From: an uncultured Lachnospiraceae bacterium
Lineage (GTDB): Bacteria; Bacillota; Clostridia; Lachnospirales; Lachnospiraceae
Assembly: GCA_900542015.1 (NCBI GenBank)
Contig: UQLY01000010.1
Location: 1 to 64,000, forward strand
Direction: 5' to 3'
DNA: 64,000 nucleotides
Positions within the stretch are counted from its first letter, which is position 1. The number at the start of each line of letters is the position of its first letter. The notes beneath the pieces are model-generated. The model was not told where the DNA came from and did not search any database. It saw nothing but the letters and a program-made list of their open reading frames with translations. Both the position numbers and the translations under genes were made by a program. Below are positions 44,501-52,571 of this stretch, piece by piece.

Positions 44501-46120
44501 ACACCGGGCGTAGGTTTGATTTCCCCGCCGCCTCATCACGATATTTATTCCATCGAGGATTTGGCGCAGTTGATCTATGATTTGAAAAACGCCAATAAGG
44601 ACGCAAGAATATCCGTAAAACTGGTTTCCGAAGCAGGCGTGGGCACTGTTGCCGCAGGCGTAGCGAAAGCGGGCGCGCAGGTAATCCTGGTTTCCGGTTA
44701 TGACGGCGGTACGGGCGCGGCGCCCCGCAACTCCATTCATAACGCGGGACTTCCCTGGGAGCTGGGACTTGCGGAGACGCACCAGACCCTGATCATGAAC
44801 GGGCTCCGCAACAAGGTGCGTATTGAAACGGACGGCAAGCTTATGAGCGGACGCGACGTTGTGATCGCAGCGCTGTTGGGTGCGGAGGAATACGGCTTTG
44901 CAACGGCTCCTTTGGTAACCATGGGCTGCGTCATGATGCGCGTGTGCAACCTGGATACCTGTCCGGTAGGCGTGGCGACCCAGAACCCGGAGCTTCGCAA
45001 GAGATTCTGCGGCAAACCGGAATACGTGGAAAACTTCATGCGTTTCATCGCCGAGGAAATGCGCGAATATATGGCGAAGCTGGGCGTTAGGACCATCGAC
45101 GAGCTGGTTGGTCATACGGAGCTGTTAAAGGTAAAGGAAAACGTAGACGACAGATATGCGAAGATTGATTTAAGCAATATTTTAAATAACCCCTATGTGG
45201 GATCAAAGGAAAAGGTTACCTTCGATCCGAAGCAGGTATACGACTTCCGCCTGGAGAAAACGGTGGACGAAAGAGTGCTGTTAAAACAGCTTTCTAAGGC
45301 AATGGAGACCGGAGCCAAGAGAAGCATCGAAGTGGACGTGTCCAACACGGACAGAGCGTTCGGTACGATTTTAGGTTCGGAAATCACCAAGAAATTTTAT
45401 AACACTCTTCCCGAGGATACCTACCGCGTGCTTTGCAACGGCGCGGGCGGACAGAGCTTCGGCGCGTTTATTCCCAAAGGACTGACCTTAGAGCTGGTGG
45501 GCGATTCCAACGACTACTTCGGCAAGGGCTTATCCGGCGGCAAGCTGATCGTTTATCCGCCCAAGGGAAGCAAATTCAAACAGGATGAAAACATTATCAT
45601 CGGCAACGTGGCGTTATACGGAGCTACCAGCGGCAAAGCGTTTATCAACGGCGTCGCGGGAGAACGTTTCTGCGTCAGAAATTCCGGCGCCATCGCAGTT
45701 GTGGAAGGCTGCGGCGATCATGGCTGCGAGTATATGACCGGCGGACGCGCGGTAATCCTGGGCAAGGTGGGCAAAAACTTTGCGGCGGGTATGAGCGGCG
45801 GTATCGCTTATGTGCTGGACGAGGACAACAGCCTTTATACAAAGGTCAATAAAGAAATGGTTTCTTCCTATGAAATCACATCAAAATATGATGTGCTGGA
45901 GTTAAAGGACCTGATCAACGAGCATGTATCCTATACCAATTCCGAGAAGGGCAAGCTGATCTTGGAAAACTTCGGCGAATATCTGCCGAAATTTAAAAAG
46001 ATCATCCCGCATGATTATGAGACGATGTTAAAAGCGATTGTCCAGATGGAAGAAAAAGGCATGAGCGCGGAACAGGCGCAGATCGAGGCGTTTTACGCCA
46101 ACAAAAATAAGGAAGAGTAG
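41567..46120 (+). CDS. gltB: Glutamate synthase large subunit
   Basis: The 1517-aa protein is the large subunit of NADPH-dependent GOGAT, which makes two glutamates from glutamine and 2-oxoglutarate. Its N-terminal amidotransferase begins at Cys23 (CGIGAC) after a 22-residue leader that is expected to be removed. The central and FMN domains follow (EGGEDLERLSVGPDG; KPGEGGHLPAGKVYPWI), with Fe-S cysteines in MRVCNLDTCPVGVA, then the C-terminal beta-helix GXGXG domain. GAAAGGAG precedes the ATG. gltD lies 12 bases downstream in the same operon. Confidence 0.98.
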   Translation: MFDAKLDMPKPPLYREEFEHDNCGIGACVNINGTKSRATVENALKIVENLEHRAGKDAEGKTGDGVGILTQVSHKFFTKVAKTLGIFLGDEREYGVGMFFFPQDELQKNQAKKMFEIIVEKEGLSFLGWREVPTVPSVLGHKAVECMPCIMQAFIKKPADVEKGLEFDRKLYIVRRIFEQSTDSTYVVSLSSRTIVYKGMFLVGQLRTFFCDLQDEDYESAIAIVHSRFSTNTNPSWERAHPNRFIVHNGEINTIRGNADKMLAREENMESVHLKGQLHKILPVINASGSDSAMLDNTLEFLVMSGMPLPLAVMITIPEPWANNKTMSQDKKDFYQYYATMMEPWDGPASILFSDGDLMGAVLDRNGLRPSRYYITDDGQVILSSEVGVLPIDPTKIVKKERLHPGKMLLIDTVKGEVIDDDHLKQSYASKQPYGEWLDSNLVELHDLKIPNVRVPEFTYEERQRMQKAFGYTYDELKQTILPMAKNGSEAIAAMGVDTPLPVLSKSKHPLFNYFKQLFAQVTNPPIDAIREEVVTSTTVYVGKDGNLLEEKPENCNVLKVRNPILTNTDILKIKNMKADGFKVEVVPITYYKNTSLEKAIDRLFVEVDRMFRDGANILILSDRGVDENHVAIPSLLAVSALQQHLVTTKKRTSVAIILESAEPREVHHFATLLGYGACAINPYLAQESIKELIDNRMLDKDYYAAVNDYDDAVLHGIVKIASKMGISTIQSYQGSKIFEAIGLDYDLVNKYFSGTVCRVGGITMEDIEKQVDELHSMAFDPLGLETDLSLESPGHHKMRSGGDEHLYNPETIHLLQESTRRGDYNMFKQYTACVNDETSIKTLRGLMDFNYPKKGIPIEQVESVDSIVKRFKTGAMSYGSISKEAHECLAIAMNNLGGKSNTGEGGEDLERLSVGPDGLNKCSAIKQVASGRFGVTSKYLTSAQEIQIKMAQGAKPGEGGHLPAGKVYPWIAKTRHSTPGVGLISPPPHHDIYSIEDLAQLIYDLKNANKDARISVKLVSEAGVGTVAAGVAKAGAQVILVSGYDGGTGAAPRNSIHNAGLPWELGLAETHQTLIMNGLRNKVRIETDGKLMSGRDVVIAALLGAEEYGFATAPLVTMGCVMMRVCNLDTCPVGVATQNPELRKRFCGKPEYVENFMRFIAEEMREYMAKLGVRTIDELVGHTELLKVKENVDDRYAKIDLSNILNNPYVGSKEKVTFDPKQVYDFRLEKTVDERVLLKQLSKAMETGAKRSIEVDVSNTDRAFGTILGSEITKKFYNTLPEDTYRVLCNGAGGQSFGAFIPKGLTLELVGDSNDYFGKGLSGGKLIVYPPKGSKFKQDENIIIGNVALYGATSGKAFINGVAGERFCVRNSGAIAVVEGCGDHGCEYMTGGRAVILGKVGKNFAAGMSGGIAYVLDEDNSLYTKVNKEMVSSYEITSKYDVLELKDLINEHVSYTNSEKGKLILENFGEYLPKFKKIIPHDYETMLKAIVQMEEKGMSAEQAQIEAFYANKNKEE

Positions 46121-46131
46121 GAGGAGCGATC

Positions 46132-47625
46132 ATGGGAAAACCAACAGGATTTATGGATTATGAGCGCACGGTCAGCAAGTCCGAGGCGCCGAAAAGCAGA
46201 ATCAAACATTTTAACGAGTTCCATACGTATCTTCCGGAGGAAAAACAGAAACTGCAGGGAGCGCGCTGTATGGAGTGCGGCGTTCCTTTCTGTCAGGCAG
46301 GCATGATGATCTGCGGCATGGCTTCAGGCTGTCCTTTGCACAATCTGATACCGGAGTGGAACGATCTGGTGTATACAGGAAATTGGCAGCAGGCATATAA
46401 CCGTCTGAAAAAGACTAATAACTTCCCGGAATTTACATCCAGAGTATGTCCGGCGCTTTGTGAAGCCGCATGTACCTGCGGCTTGAACGGGGACCCGGTG
46501 TCTACCAAGGAAAATGAACATGCGATTATTGAAAAGGCTTATGAAGAAGGCTATGCACAGGCGAAGCCGCCGAGAGTCAGGACCGGTAAAAAGGTCGCTG
46601 TCATCGGCAGCGGTCCTTCGGGGCTTGCCTGCGCGGATCAGTTGAATAAAAGAGGACATCTGGTAACGGTATTTGAAAGAAGCGACAGGATCGGCGGTTT
46701 ACTGATGTACGGAATCCCCAATATGAAGCTGGAAAAGCACGTGATTGACCGCAAGGTTAAGATCATGGAGGAAGAAGGCGTTACCTTTGTGACGAATGCA
46801 AATATCGGCAAAGACGTCAAAGCGTCTAAGATTCTTTCCGAGTTTGACCGGGTGGTGCTTTGCTGCGGCGCTTCCAATCCGAGAGATATCAACGCGCCCG
46901 GCAGGGATGCGAAAGGCATTTATTTTGCGGTGGACTTTTTGACTGCAAATACGAAGTCTTTGCTAAATTCCGAATTTAAGGATAAACAGTTCGTGGATAC
47001 CAGGGGCAAAAACGTGGTCATCATCGGCGGCGGCGATACGGGCAACGACTGTGTGGGCACCTCTATCAGACACGGCGCAAAATCCGTGACCCAGCTTGAA
47101 ATGATGCCGAAGGCTCCCGACGAAAGGGCGGAAAACAATCCCTGGCCCGAATGGCCGAAGGTCTGCAAGACCGACTACGGTCAGGAGGAGGCGATCGCCG
47201 TATACGGTCACGATCCCCGGATCTATGAGACAACGGTTAAGGAATTTATCAAGGACAAAAACGGCAGCTTAAAGGGCGTAAAAACCGTAAAGCTGAGCTG
47301 GGAAAAAGACCCGGCGACAGGACGCATGAAAATGAGCGAAATCGAAGGCAGCGAACAGGTGCTGGACGCGGAAATCGTTCTCATAGCCGCAGGCTTTCTG
47401 GGCAGCCAGAAGTATGTGACGGACGCTTTTAAAGTAGAGGTCAACGAGCGTACCAATGTAAAAACGGAGAGCGGAAAATATAAGACGAATGTGGACAACG
47501 TGTTTACCGCAGGCGATATGCACAGAGGGCAGTCTCTGGTTGTCTGGGCGATCAGAGAAGGCCGCGAGGCGGCGAAAGCGGTAGACGAAAGCCTGATGGG
47601 TTATTCCAACCTGAACGTACAGTAA
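46132..47625 (+). CDS. gltD: Glutamate synthase small subunit
   Basis: The 497-aa subunit has the N-terminal cysteine-rich region (CMECGVPFCQ, CGMASGCPL, CPALCEAACTCG) that binds two 4Fe-4S clusters, an FAD site (VAVIGSGPSGLACADQLNKR), and an NAD(P)H site (VVIIGGGDTGNDCVG). It passes electrons from NADPH to GltB. GGAGGAGCG precedes the ATG. It is the second gene of the gltBD operon; the nitrogen regulator is not visible. Confidence 0.97.
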   Translation: MGKPTGFMDYERTVSKSEAPKSRIKHFNEFHTYLPEEKQKLQGARCMECGVPFCQAGMMICGMASGCPLHNLIPEWNDLVYTGNWQQAYNRLKKTNNFPEFTSRVCPALCEAACTCGLNGDPVSTKENEHAIIEKAYEEGYAQAKPPRVRTGKKVAVIGSGPSGLACADQLNKRGHLVTVFERSDRIGGLLMYGIPNMKLEKHVIDRKVKIMEEEGVTFVTNANIGKDVKASKILSEFDRVVLCCGASNPRDINAPGRDAKGIYFAVDFLTANTKSLLNSEFKDKQFVDTRGKNVVIIGGGDTGNDCVGTSIRHGAKSVTQLEMMPKAPDERAENNPWPEWPKVCKTDYGQEEAIAVYGHDPRIYETTVKEFIKDKNGSLKGVKTVKLSWEKDPATGRMKMSEIEGSEQVLDAEIVLIAAGFLGSQKYVTDAFKVEVNERTNVKTESGKYKTNVDNVFTAGDMHRGQSLVVWAIREGREAAKAVDESLMGYSNLNVQ

Positions 47626-47690
47626 GCGCCGGATCATGAGAAATTTATTTAGTACTTCAAAGTAATAAAGCATTGTACAGTAAAAAAAAC

Positions 47691-47718
47691 TTTACATTTT
47701 GGTAAAATTGGGTATAAT
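47691..47718 (+). promoter_or_regulatory. Promoter of the HPr-like gene
   Basis: TTTACA (47691-47696) and TATAAT (47713-47718) with 16 bp between, about 100 bases before the start codon. The long leader contains no clear hairpin. Confidence 0.65.
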
Positions 47719-47819
47719 TGCTATCAACAAAGGAAATGCTAATATCTGACAGAAATGACACCATATGGAAGCAAGTTGTGTAATATGGTGTATGAGGAGT
47801 ATGAAAGGTGGCTTTTATC

Positions 47820-48047
47820 ATGACAGAACGTAAAGTATTTATGGGTCCTGAAGAGGCAAGGGAATTGGTACAAATTGCATCCAAATGTGATTTTGACATT
47901 GATATTTCTTATAACCGTTATACAGTAGATGCAAAATCCATTTTAGGAGTTCTTGCATTGGACTTCTCTAAGGTTTTAACCATTTCCTATAATGGGATCA
48001 GTGAAGAGCTGGAGAATTTCTTATCCAGATTTGCAATGGCGTGCTAA
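47820..48047 (+). CDS. HPr-family protein lacking the phosphorylatable histidine
   Basis: The 75-aa protein keeps the HPr fold and the regulatory serine segment VDAKSILGVLAL (Ser40 corresponds to HPr Ser46), but the region that normally carries GxHARP reads MGPEEARELVQ, so the PTS histidine (His15) is missing. It cannot take part in phosphotransfer to sugars. It may act as Crh does in Bacillus, as a Ser-phosphorylated co-regulator with CcpA, if HPr kinase recognises it. The start ATG follows AAAGGTGG. It has its own promoter and terminator. Confidence 0.85.
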   Translation: MTERKVFMGPEEARELVQIASKCDFDIDISYNRYTVDAKSILGVLALDFSKVLTISYNGISEELENFLSRFAMAC

Positions 48048-48072
48048 GATAGGCAAAAGTTATTGAGTAAGA

Positions 48073-48110
48073 CTCCCTCCAGGGTATTCCCGGGGGGAGT
48101 TTTTGCTTTT
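48073..48110 (+). terminator. Intrinsic terminator of the HPr-like gene
   Basis: ACTCCCTCC pairs with GGGGGGAGT around a GC-rich loop, followed by TTTTTGCTTTTT. Confidence 0.85.
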
Positions 48111-48152
48111 TGCCGCAAAAGCCGCGACAGGCGATGATACGGAGGTTATGCA

Positions 48153-48254
48153 ATGAACGGTCTTGGTTATACGCCGATATGCAGCAGTAGTTGCCTTTTA
48201 AAAAGACATGAAATACTCTTTAACGGGATTACTGCGCCCATTTTTAGGATGTAA
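48153..48254 (+). CDS. 33-codon leader ORF before an MFS exporter gene
   Basis: An ATG with GGAGG 7 bases upstream opens a 33-residue ORF (MNGLGYTPICSSSCLLKRHE then ILFNGITAPIFRM). It ends within a leader that later holds a terminator and the exporter gene. Its last third covers one strand of an 11-bp helix (48225-48235). The protein looks like no known family. Position and structure fit a leader peptide whose translation tunes the following gene, but this is inference. A competing ATG (ATGCAATGA) gives only two codons. Confidence 0.5.
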   Translation: MNGLGYTPICSSSCLLKRHEILFNGITAPIFRM

Positions 48255-48374
48255 TTTTTTTGACCGCATTATAAAAAAGCAGTAATTCCGAAAGGCTTCA
48301 TCTTTTTCCGGTAAGAAAACCGGCAGGAGAAGAGCCTTTTTTTGATGCAAAAATAACGAAAAAAGGAGTTACTG
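48225..48374 (+). promoter_or_regulatory. Attenuator-like leader with mutually exclusive helices
   Basis: Segment A (GGGATTACTGC, 48225-48235) pairs with segment B (GCAGTAATTCC, 48279-48289) in 11 bp with one G-U pair. B can also pair with segment C (GGAGTTACTG, 48365-48374), which contains the exporter's ribosome binding site. A lies inside the leader ORF, so ribosome position on it would decide the partner of B. A terminator lies between B and C. No known riboswitch was recognised. Confidence 0.55.
48291..48343 (+). terminator. Terminator in the leader of the MFS exporter gene
   Basis: AAAGGCT pairs with AGCCTTT, with an inner CCGGT-AAGAAA-ACCGG stem, and seven T residues end it. Being between the leader ORF and the exporter start, it is a candidate conditional terminator. 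Confidence 0.7.
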
Positions 48375-48377
48375 TTT

Positions 48378-49538
48378 ATGAATAACGATTTAAAGAGAAA
48401 TATTTTTCTGGACTATTTGTTCCGGATTCTTTGTAATTTTGCGTTTGCAGACGGAATTTTTGTTTTGTATTTAAGAAATAAAGGACTGGCACTTTGGCAG
48501 ATCGGCGTTTTAGAGGGTATTTTTCATGCAACGAGTCTCGTAACTGAAATTCCGTCCGGGGCGCTTGCCGATCTGTTTGGAAGAAGGCGGGCGATGTTAG
48601 CGAGCCGTTTGTGTGCGGTCATATCTTCCGTAATCATGTTATCGACGGATAAAATGCAGCTTCTCGGCATTGGTTTTGTCTTTACCGCATGGAGCTTTAA
48701 TCTGCTTTCCGGCTCGGAAGAGGCGCTTTTATATGACAGCTTTCTGGGAGCGGGGCAGGAAGATCAGTATTTTAAGACCAACGGCAGATTGAGCTTTGTG
48801 GCGGAGGTATCTAACGGATTGGGTATATTTTTGGGAGGATTCCTGGCAAAGTATTCTTATACACTGTGCTATTTGATCCTGATCGCAATAGAGACGCTTT
48901 CCTTTACGGTCTGCCTGTTTTTAACGGAACCAAAGACAGGAAACAATGGAAAAAATCGTGGAAAAAAAGCGGAGGTGTCTGTCAGGAGCCATTTTATCCA
49001 AAGCTTTTATCTGTTAAAAGAAAATGGGAGGCTGCGGTATGTTTTGTTTCATTATGCCGTATTGTTTGCCTTTTTTGTCAGCATTTATTTTTACAGTCAG
49101 GAATATTACTATGCTAGGGGATTTGATGAGGGACAAATCGGTCTGCTCCTGCTTGGGGTTGCCGGATGCAGCAGCATAGGGGCGTTGTTGAGTGAGAAGG
49201 CGGCAAAACGGTTTTGCGGGCGTACTTGTGACGTGATGGGGATCGTGCTGGCTTTGGGCATCATCCTGATGTCCGCCGAGAGCAATTGGCTCTCCGTTCC
49301 GGGATTTGGGCTCAGCGCTATGGCAAATGCGTCGCTTTATCCGGTGCAATCCGATGAATTGAACCGGCTCATTCCTTCCGGGCAGCGCGCAACCGTGCTT
49401 TCCGTCAGCAGTATGTGTTATTCTGTAGTTATGATTTTGCTGTTTCCCCTGATCGGATTGCTGGCGGATTATCTGGGGCTTGGGCGGATTTTTTTGCTAC
49501 TCGGCATTTGTCTGCCCGTCATTTGCCTAAGGCGGTAA
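48378..49538 (+). CDS. MFS transporter (probable efflux)
   Basis: The 386-aa protein has about twelve hydrophobic helices. MFS signature elements are seen early: GLALWQIGVLEGIFHATSLVTE, then the loop GALADLFGRRRAM between helices 2 and 3. It resembles drug or metabolite exporters of the DHA type; the substrate is unknown. AAAAGGAG precedes the ATG, within segment C of the leader. A regulated leader ahead of a pump is typical of antibiotic-responsive genes, which favours but does not prove a drug-resistance role. Confidence 0.85.
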   Translation: MNNDLKRNIFLDYLFRILCNFAFADGIFVLYLRNKGLALWQIGVLEGIFHATSLVTEIPSGALADLFGRRRAMLASRLCAVISSVIMLSTDKMQLLGIGFVFTAWSFNLLSGSEEALLYDSFLGAGQEDQYFKTNGRLSFVAEVSNGLGIFLGGFLAKYSYTLCYLILIAIETLSFTVCLFLTEPKTGNNGKNRGKKAEVSVRSHFIQSFYLLKENGRLRYVLFHYAVLFAFFVSIYFYSQEYYYARGFDEGQIGLLLLGVAGCSSIGALLSEKAAKRFCGRTCDVMGIVLALGIILMSAESNWLSVPGFGLSAMANASLYPVQSDELNRLIPSGQRATVLSVSSMCYSVVMILLFPLIGLLADYLGLGRIFLLLGICLPVICLRR

Positions 49539-49641
49539 AACGTGCTATGATTTCGGCAGAGAGTACAAAGCGCCGCCTCCGGGCTTACGAGGGAGGGGCG
49601 GTGCGGCTGAATGCAGGTTAGAGCATGGGACGGTTAAAAGT

Positions 49642-50450
49642 ATGGGCGCAGAGGTAAATTTTTCCAACCATATAGAAATTGCGAAGCGGTCCGTGGAAAA
49701 CGGCGCAATAAAAATGATCGGATATTGTATCAGCGTCCGGATCTCCGGTTCAGAATTTACGGGCTCCATGGAACGGACCGGTTTGATTTGTCCGTATTGA
49801 AAAAAATGGAACATCTGACCGGGATCTGGCCTGATTTTTCGGTAAAAGACCGCCCGGAGCTGGTGGATCTGACCGCGCTTTGCGGGCTGTCCGGCTTACA
49901 ATTTGTACAACTGCATGTATTTGACTGGCGGGATTATTCTTTTCTGAAAGAATTGCCGGAAAGTCTGAAGGAGCTGGTTCTTTCCGCGGATACGGCTTCG
50001 GGCGGGATTTGCTTCGACTGTAACTGGCTGTTGCGCTATCCTCGGCTGCACAGCTTATATTTAGGAAAAAAGGCAAGGAAACATATTGAAGCCATCGGGC
50101 GTCTGCCTGATTTAAAGAAAGTAACCTTTCAGGGAATTAAGCTAAATGACTTCTTATTTATGAAGGAATTGAATCTGGAACAACTGCGCCTTCGATGGTG
50201 CGCGAACAGCGAGCTGGGGCAGTTGGGCGAATTTACAAGCCTCAAACACCTGAAATTGTGGCGGATTATGAAGCTTACGGATATTTCCTTTATCAGCAGG
50301 CTGGTCAATCTGGAAACGCTCAGTCTGATTGATTTAAAGCATATCAGCAGACTGCCTGATCTGTCGCAGTTTAAAAAACTGCGGGATATCAGGCTTGAAA
50401 ATGTTCCCATCGTTTCTAAGCAGGCGAATGAAGGTATGAAAAATGTGTGA
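49642..50450 (+). pseudogene. Leucine-rich-repeat-like protein gene with apparent frameshift
   Basis: An ATG at 49642 starts a frame (MGAEVNFSNHIEIAKRSV) that stops after about 52 codons. The downstream 241-codon frame continues in a different phase, with LRR-like leucine spacing (LEQLRLRWC, LKHLKLWRIMKLTDISFI, LETLSLIDLKHI). Adding one A to the A5 run at 49709-49713 joins the two into ENGAIKNDRILYQRPDLRF without a break, giving about 270 residues. The ribosome site is weak. So the gene is either mutated, a sequencing error, or a site of slippage. LRR proteins of this kind bind other proteins; no signal peptide is seen. Confidence 0.65.
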
Positions 50451-50474
50451 AGTGAAGATTTGGGAATTTTGCTC

Positions 50475-50505
50475 TTGACCTAAAGTTAGCTTTAGGTAGT
50501 AAACT
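50475..50505 (+). promoter_or_regulatory. MerR-type promoter with operator in a 19-bp spacer
   Basis: TTGACC (50475-50480) and TAAACT (50500-50505) are separated by 19 bp, longer than optimal. The spacer holds a perfect dyad ACCTAAAG-TTAG-CTTTAGGT (50478-50497). This layout is diagnostic of MerR-family activation by DNA twisting. It drives the flavodoxin gene, and perhaps the following Fic gene. No MerR gene is in the window. Confidence 0.85.
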
Positions 50506-50561
50506 TCAGATAAGAGTTAAAACGGTAAAAAGCCGAAAAATAAATCATGGAGGGATCAGAT

Positions 50562-51041
50562 ATGTCAAAAATTTTAGTTTCTTATTTTTCAGCAAGCGGT
50601 GTAACCGCAAAAGCAGCAAAGCAGTTGGCGGAAGCGGCAGGAGCGGATCTTTATGAAATCAGACCCGAAGTGCCCTATACCGGAGCGGATCTGAACTGGA
50701 TGGATAAACAATCCCGCAGCTCCCGGGAAATGAACGATAAGTCGTCCCGACCGGCGCTTGCGGATAAGGATGCAGAGATTGAGAAGTACGAAGCGGTGTT
50801 TGTAGGATTTCCGATCTGGTGGTATGTGGCGCCGACCATCATCAATACGTTTTTGGAAAGCTATGATTTCTCCGGTAAGAAGGTAATTCCTTTTGCGACG
50901 TCCGGCGGCAGCGGCATGGGAAAAACCAATGCGGGACTTGCACCAAGCTGTCCGGGTGCAGTTTTACTTGACGGAAAAGTGCTCGACGGGGTAAGGTCGC
51001 AGGCTGAATTGAAGGCATGGGTGGACAGTCTTCAGCTATAA
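50562..51041 (+). CDS. Flavodoxin family protein
   Basis: The 159-aa protein opens with VSYFSASGVTAKAAKQLAE, the FMN phosphate loop, and has the flavin-contact segment GFPIWWYVAPTIINTFLE (about residues 87-104) and a third at FATSGGSGMGKT. It is the larger flavodoxin-like type, probably an electron carrier or quinone/nitro reductase. GGAGGGAT lies before the start. It sits under a MerR-type promoter, so it likely responds to a chemical or redox stress. The Fic gene follows after 33 bases. Confidence 0.88.
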   Translation: MSKILVSYFSASGVTAKAAKQLAEAAGADLYEIRPEVPYTGADLNWMDKQSRSSREMNDKSSRPALADKDAEIEKYEAVFVGFPIWWYVAPTIINTFLESYDFSGKKVIPFATSGGSGMGKTNAGLAPSCPGAVLLDGKVLDGVRSQAELKAWVDSLQL

Positions 51042-51074
51042 GCTGTGGATATCGGAGAAAGAGGTCTAAGCGGA

Positions 51075-51833
51075 ATGAACTATGAAATGTTATGCAGGAA
51101 AAGAGAACAACTGGAGGAACTGCAAGGACAGTTGCCGAAAGAGGCGCTGGAGCGTTTTGATAAAAGCTTTGAGGTTGAGTATGCCCATAATTCCACGGCA
51201 ATTGAAGGGAATACCTTGAGCCTGATACAGACGAAGGCAGTTTTGGAGGATGGTGTTTCCATTGGAGGAAAGACACTTCGCGAGATTTATGAAGTGGTAA
51301 ATCATCAAAAAGCATTCCGCTTTGTTCAAAATTGTATTGCCGGCGGGAAAACCTTAGATGAGAAAATCGTAAAAGATATTCATGCGCTGTTGATGGAAAA
51401 CATTTTGACCGGTGGGATTTATCGCAGCGTGGAAGTCCGTATTTCCGGTGCAAAGCATAAACCGCCGGGTCCCGGAGAGATGTATCAGCAGATTAAAAAA
51501 TTTTACGCGGATATGCCGTATCAGGCGGAACGCAATGCAGTGGAACTTGCTGCATGGACCCATGCTGAGTTTGTAAAAATTCATCCCTTTGTAGACGGTA
51601 ATGGGCGGACGTCCCGTATGATTATGAATTACCAATTGATGGCAAATGGTTTTCTTCCGGTTTCTATTGCAAAGGAAAACCGACTGGAATACTTTGAGGT
51701 ACTGGAAGCCTATGCGGTAAACGGAGAACTGCAGCCCTTTGCAGAGATGATCGCTTCGCTGGAGGAACAGCGGCTGGATGAATATCTTGGTATCATGCCA
51801 AAGCGGCTGCCGGGCGATGAGGCTGTGTGGTAG
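51075..51833 (+). CDS. Fic-domain protein (class II, self-inhibited)
   Basis: The 252-aa protein has the Fic catalytic motif HPFVDGNGRTSR (His170 and following), for AMP transfer to hydroxyl groups of target proteins. An N-terminal helix contains STAIEG (Ser40, Glu44), the inhibitory motif [S/T]xxxE[G/N] placed as in class II Fic proteins, where the Glu blocks ATP. No separate antitoxin is therefore needed. The start ATG follows AGAGGT at a suboptimal distance, and another in-frame ATG 10 codons upstream is possible. It may be cotranscribed with the flavodoxin gene. The target is unknown. Confidence 0.88.
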   Translation: MNYEMLCRKREQLEELQGQLPKEALERFDKSFEVEYAHNSTAIEGNTLSLIQTKAVLEDGVSIGGKTLREIYEVVNHQKAFRFVQNCIAGGKTLDEKIVKDIHALLMENILTGGIYRSVEVRISGAKHKPPGPGEMYQQIKKFYADMPYQAERNAVELAAWTHAEFVKIHPFVDGNGRTSRMIMNYQLMANGFLPVSIAKENRLEYFEVLEAYAVNGELQPFAEMIASLEEQRLDEYLGIMPKRLPGDEAVW

Positions 51834-51902
51834 GCTGAATGTAGAAAGATACAAATGTTTTGTGTTATAATGATGGATAGGAACTAAAGGAGAGAAGCCC
51901 CT

Positions 51903-52538
51903 ATGCGATCCATCAACAAAAATTTGAGAGAAAGTCTTTTCAGGGCGTATATTGAACGGAATAAAAACACAAAGAATCAAAAGCGGTTTGACGTGATGTT
52001 CGGGACGGCGTTTCTGATCTGGATTGCCCTGATCGTAATTGTAACGCCTGTTATGCTTGCTGTTTCTAAGAAAGCGGGTGTTATAATTACCATTGATGCG
52101 GTATATGCGATTATGGCTGCCGCCGTCGCCCTGTTGCGGAAAAGGCGGATTATGAAAGATATTCTTCCCGTTGCGGTCGGCGGCGAGAGCATGGAAAAAA
52201 TTGTTGTGAACGATAAGGAGGTTTTGGAACGCCTGCGCGGGGAAGACGCCCTTACGATGGGGCTGGAGCCCGAACCGGACGCTGTGTTTTACAATCTTGT
52301 CTACAATTGGTTAAACGGACTGCATGGATTAAAGGACGGAAAGCTAAAGCTGTACCTTTTGCGGGGAGCGCTTTTTAATCAGATATGTAACAGCCGGATC
52401 GGAAATGACGTACATGTCGTTTGCATTTCCATGGCGGATCTGGATATCGGAGCGGCAAACGAAAGGCAGTTTGCAAGGGAATATGGCATATTCGGACGGT
52501 ATCTGAGCGATCTGATTGCCTGCGCTGATGAGGAGTAA
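51903..52538 (+). CDS. Two-helix membrane protein of unknown function
   Basis: The 211-aa protein has two transmembrane helices near residues 32-52 and 57-78, then a soluble part of about 130 residues containing DAVFYNLVYNWLNGLHGLKDGKLKLYL. AAAGGAGAG precedes the ATG. I recognise no family. It is followed 33 bases later by a nuclease-helicase gene, possibly in one transcript. Confidence 0.65.
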   Translation: MRSINKNLRESLFRAYIERNKNTKNQKRFDVMFGTAFLIWIALIVIVTPVMLAVSKKAGVIITIDAVYAIMAAAVALLRKRRIMKDILPVAVGGESMEKIVVNDKEVLERLRGEDALTMGLEPEPDAVFYNLVYNWLNGLHGLKDGKLKLYLLRGALFNQICNSRIGNDVHVVCISMADLDIGAANERQFAREYGIFGRYLSDLIACADEE

Positions 52539-52571
52539 GAGCCTGATAGCAGGACGGAAAGGAGCCCGGGA

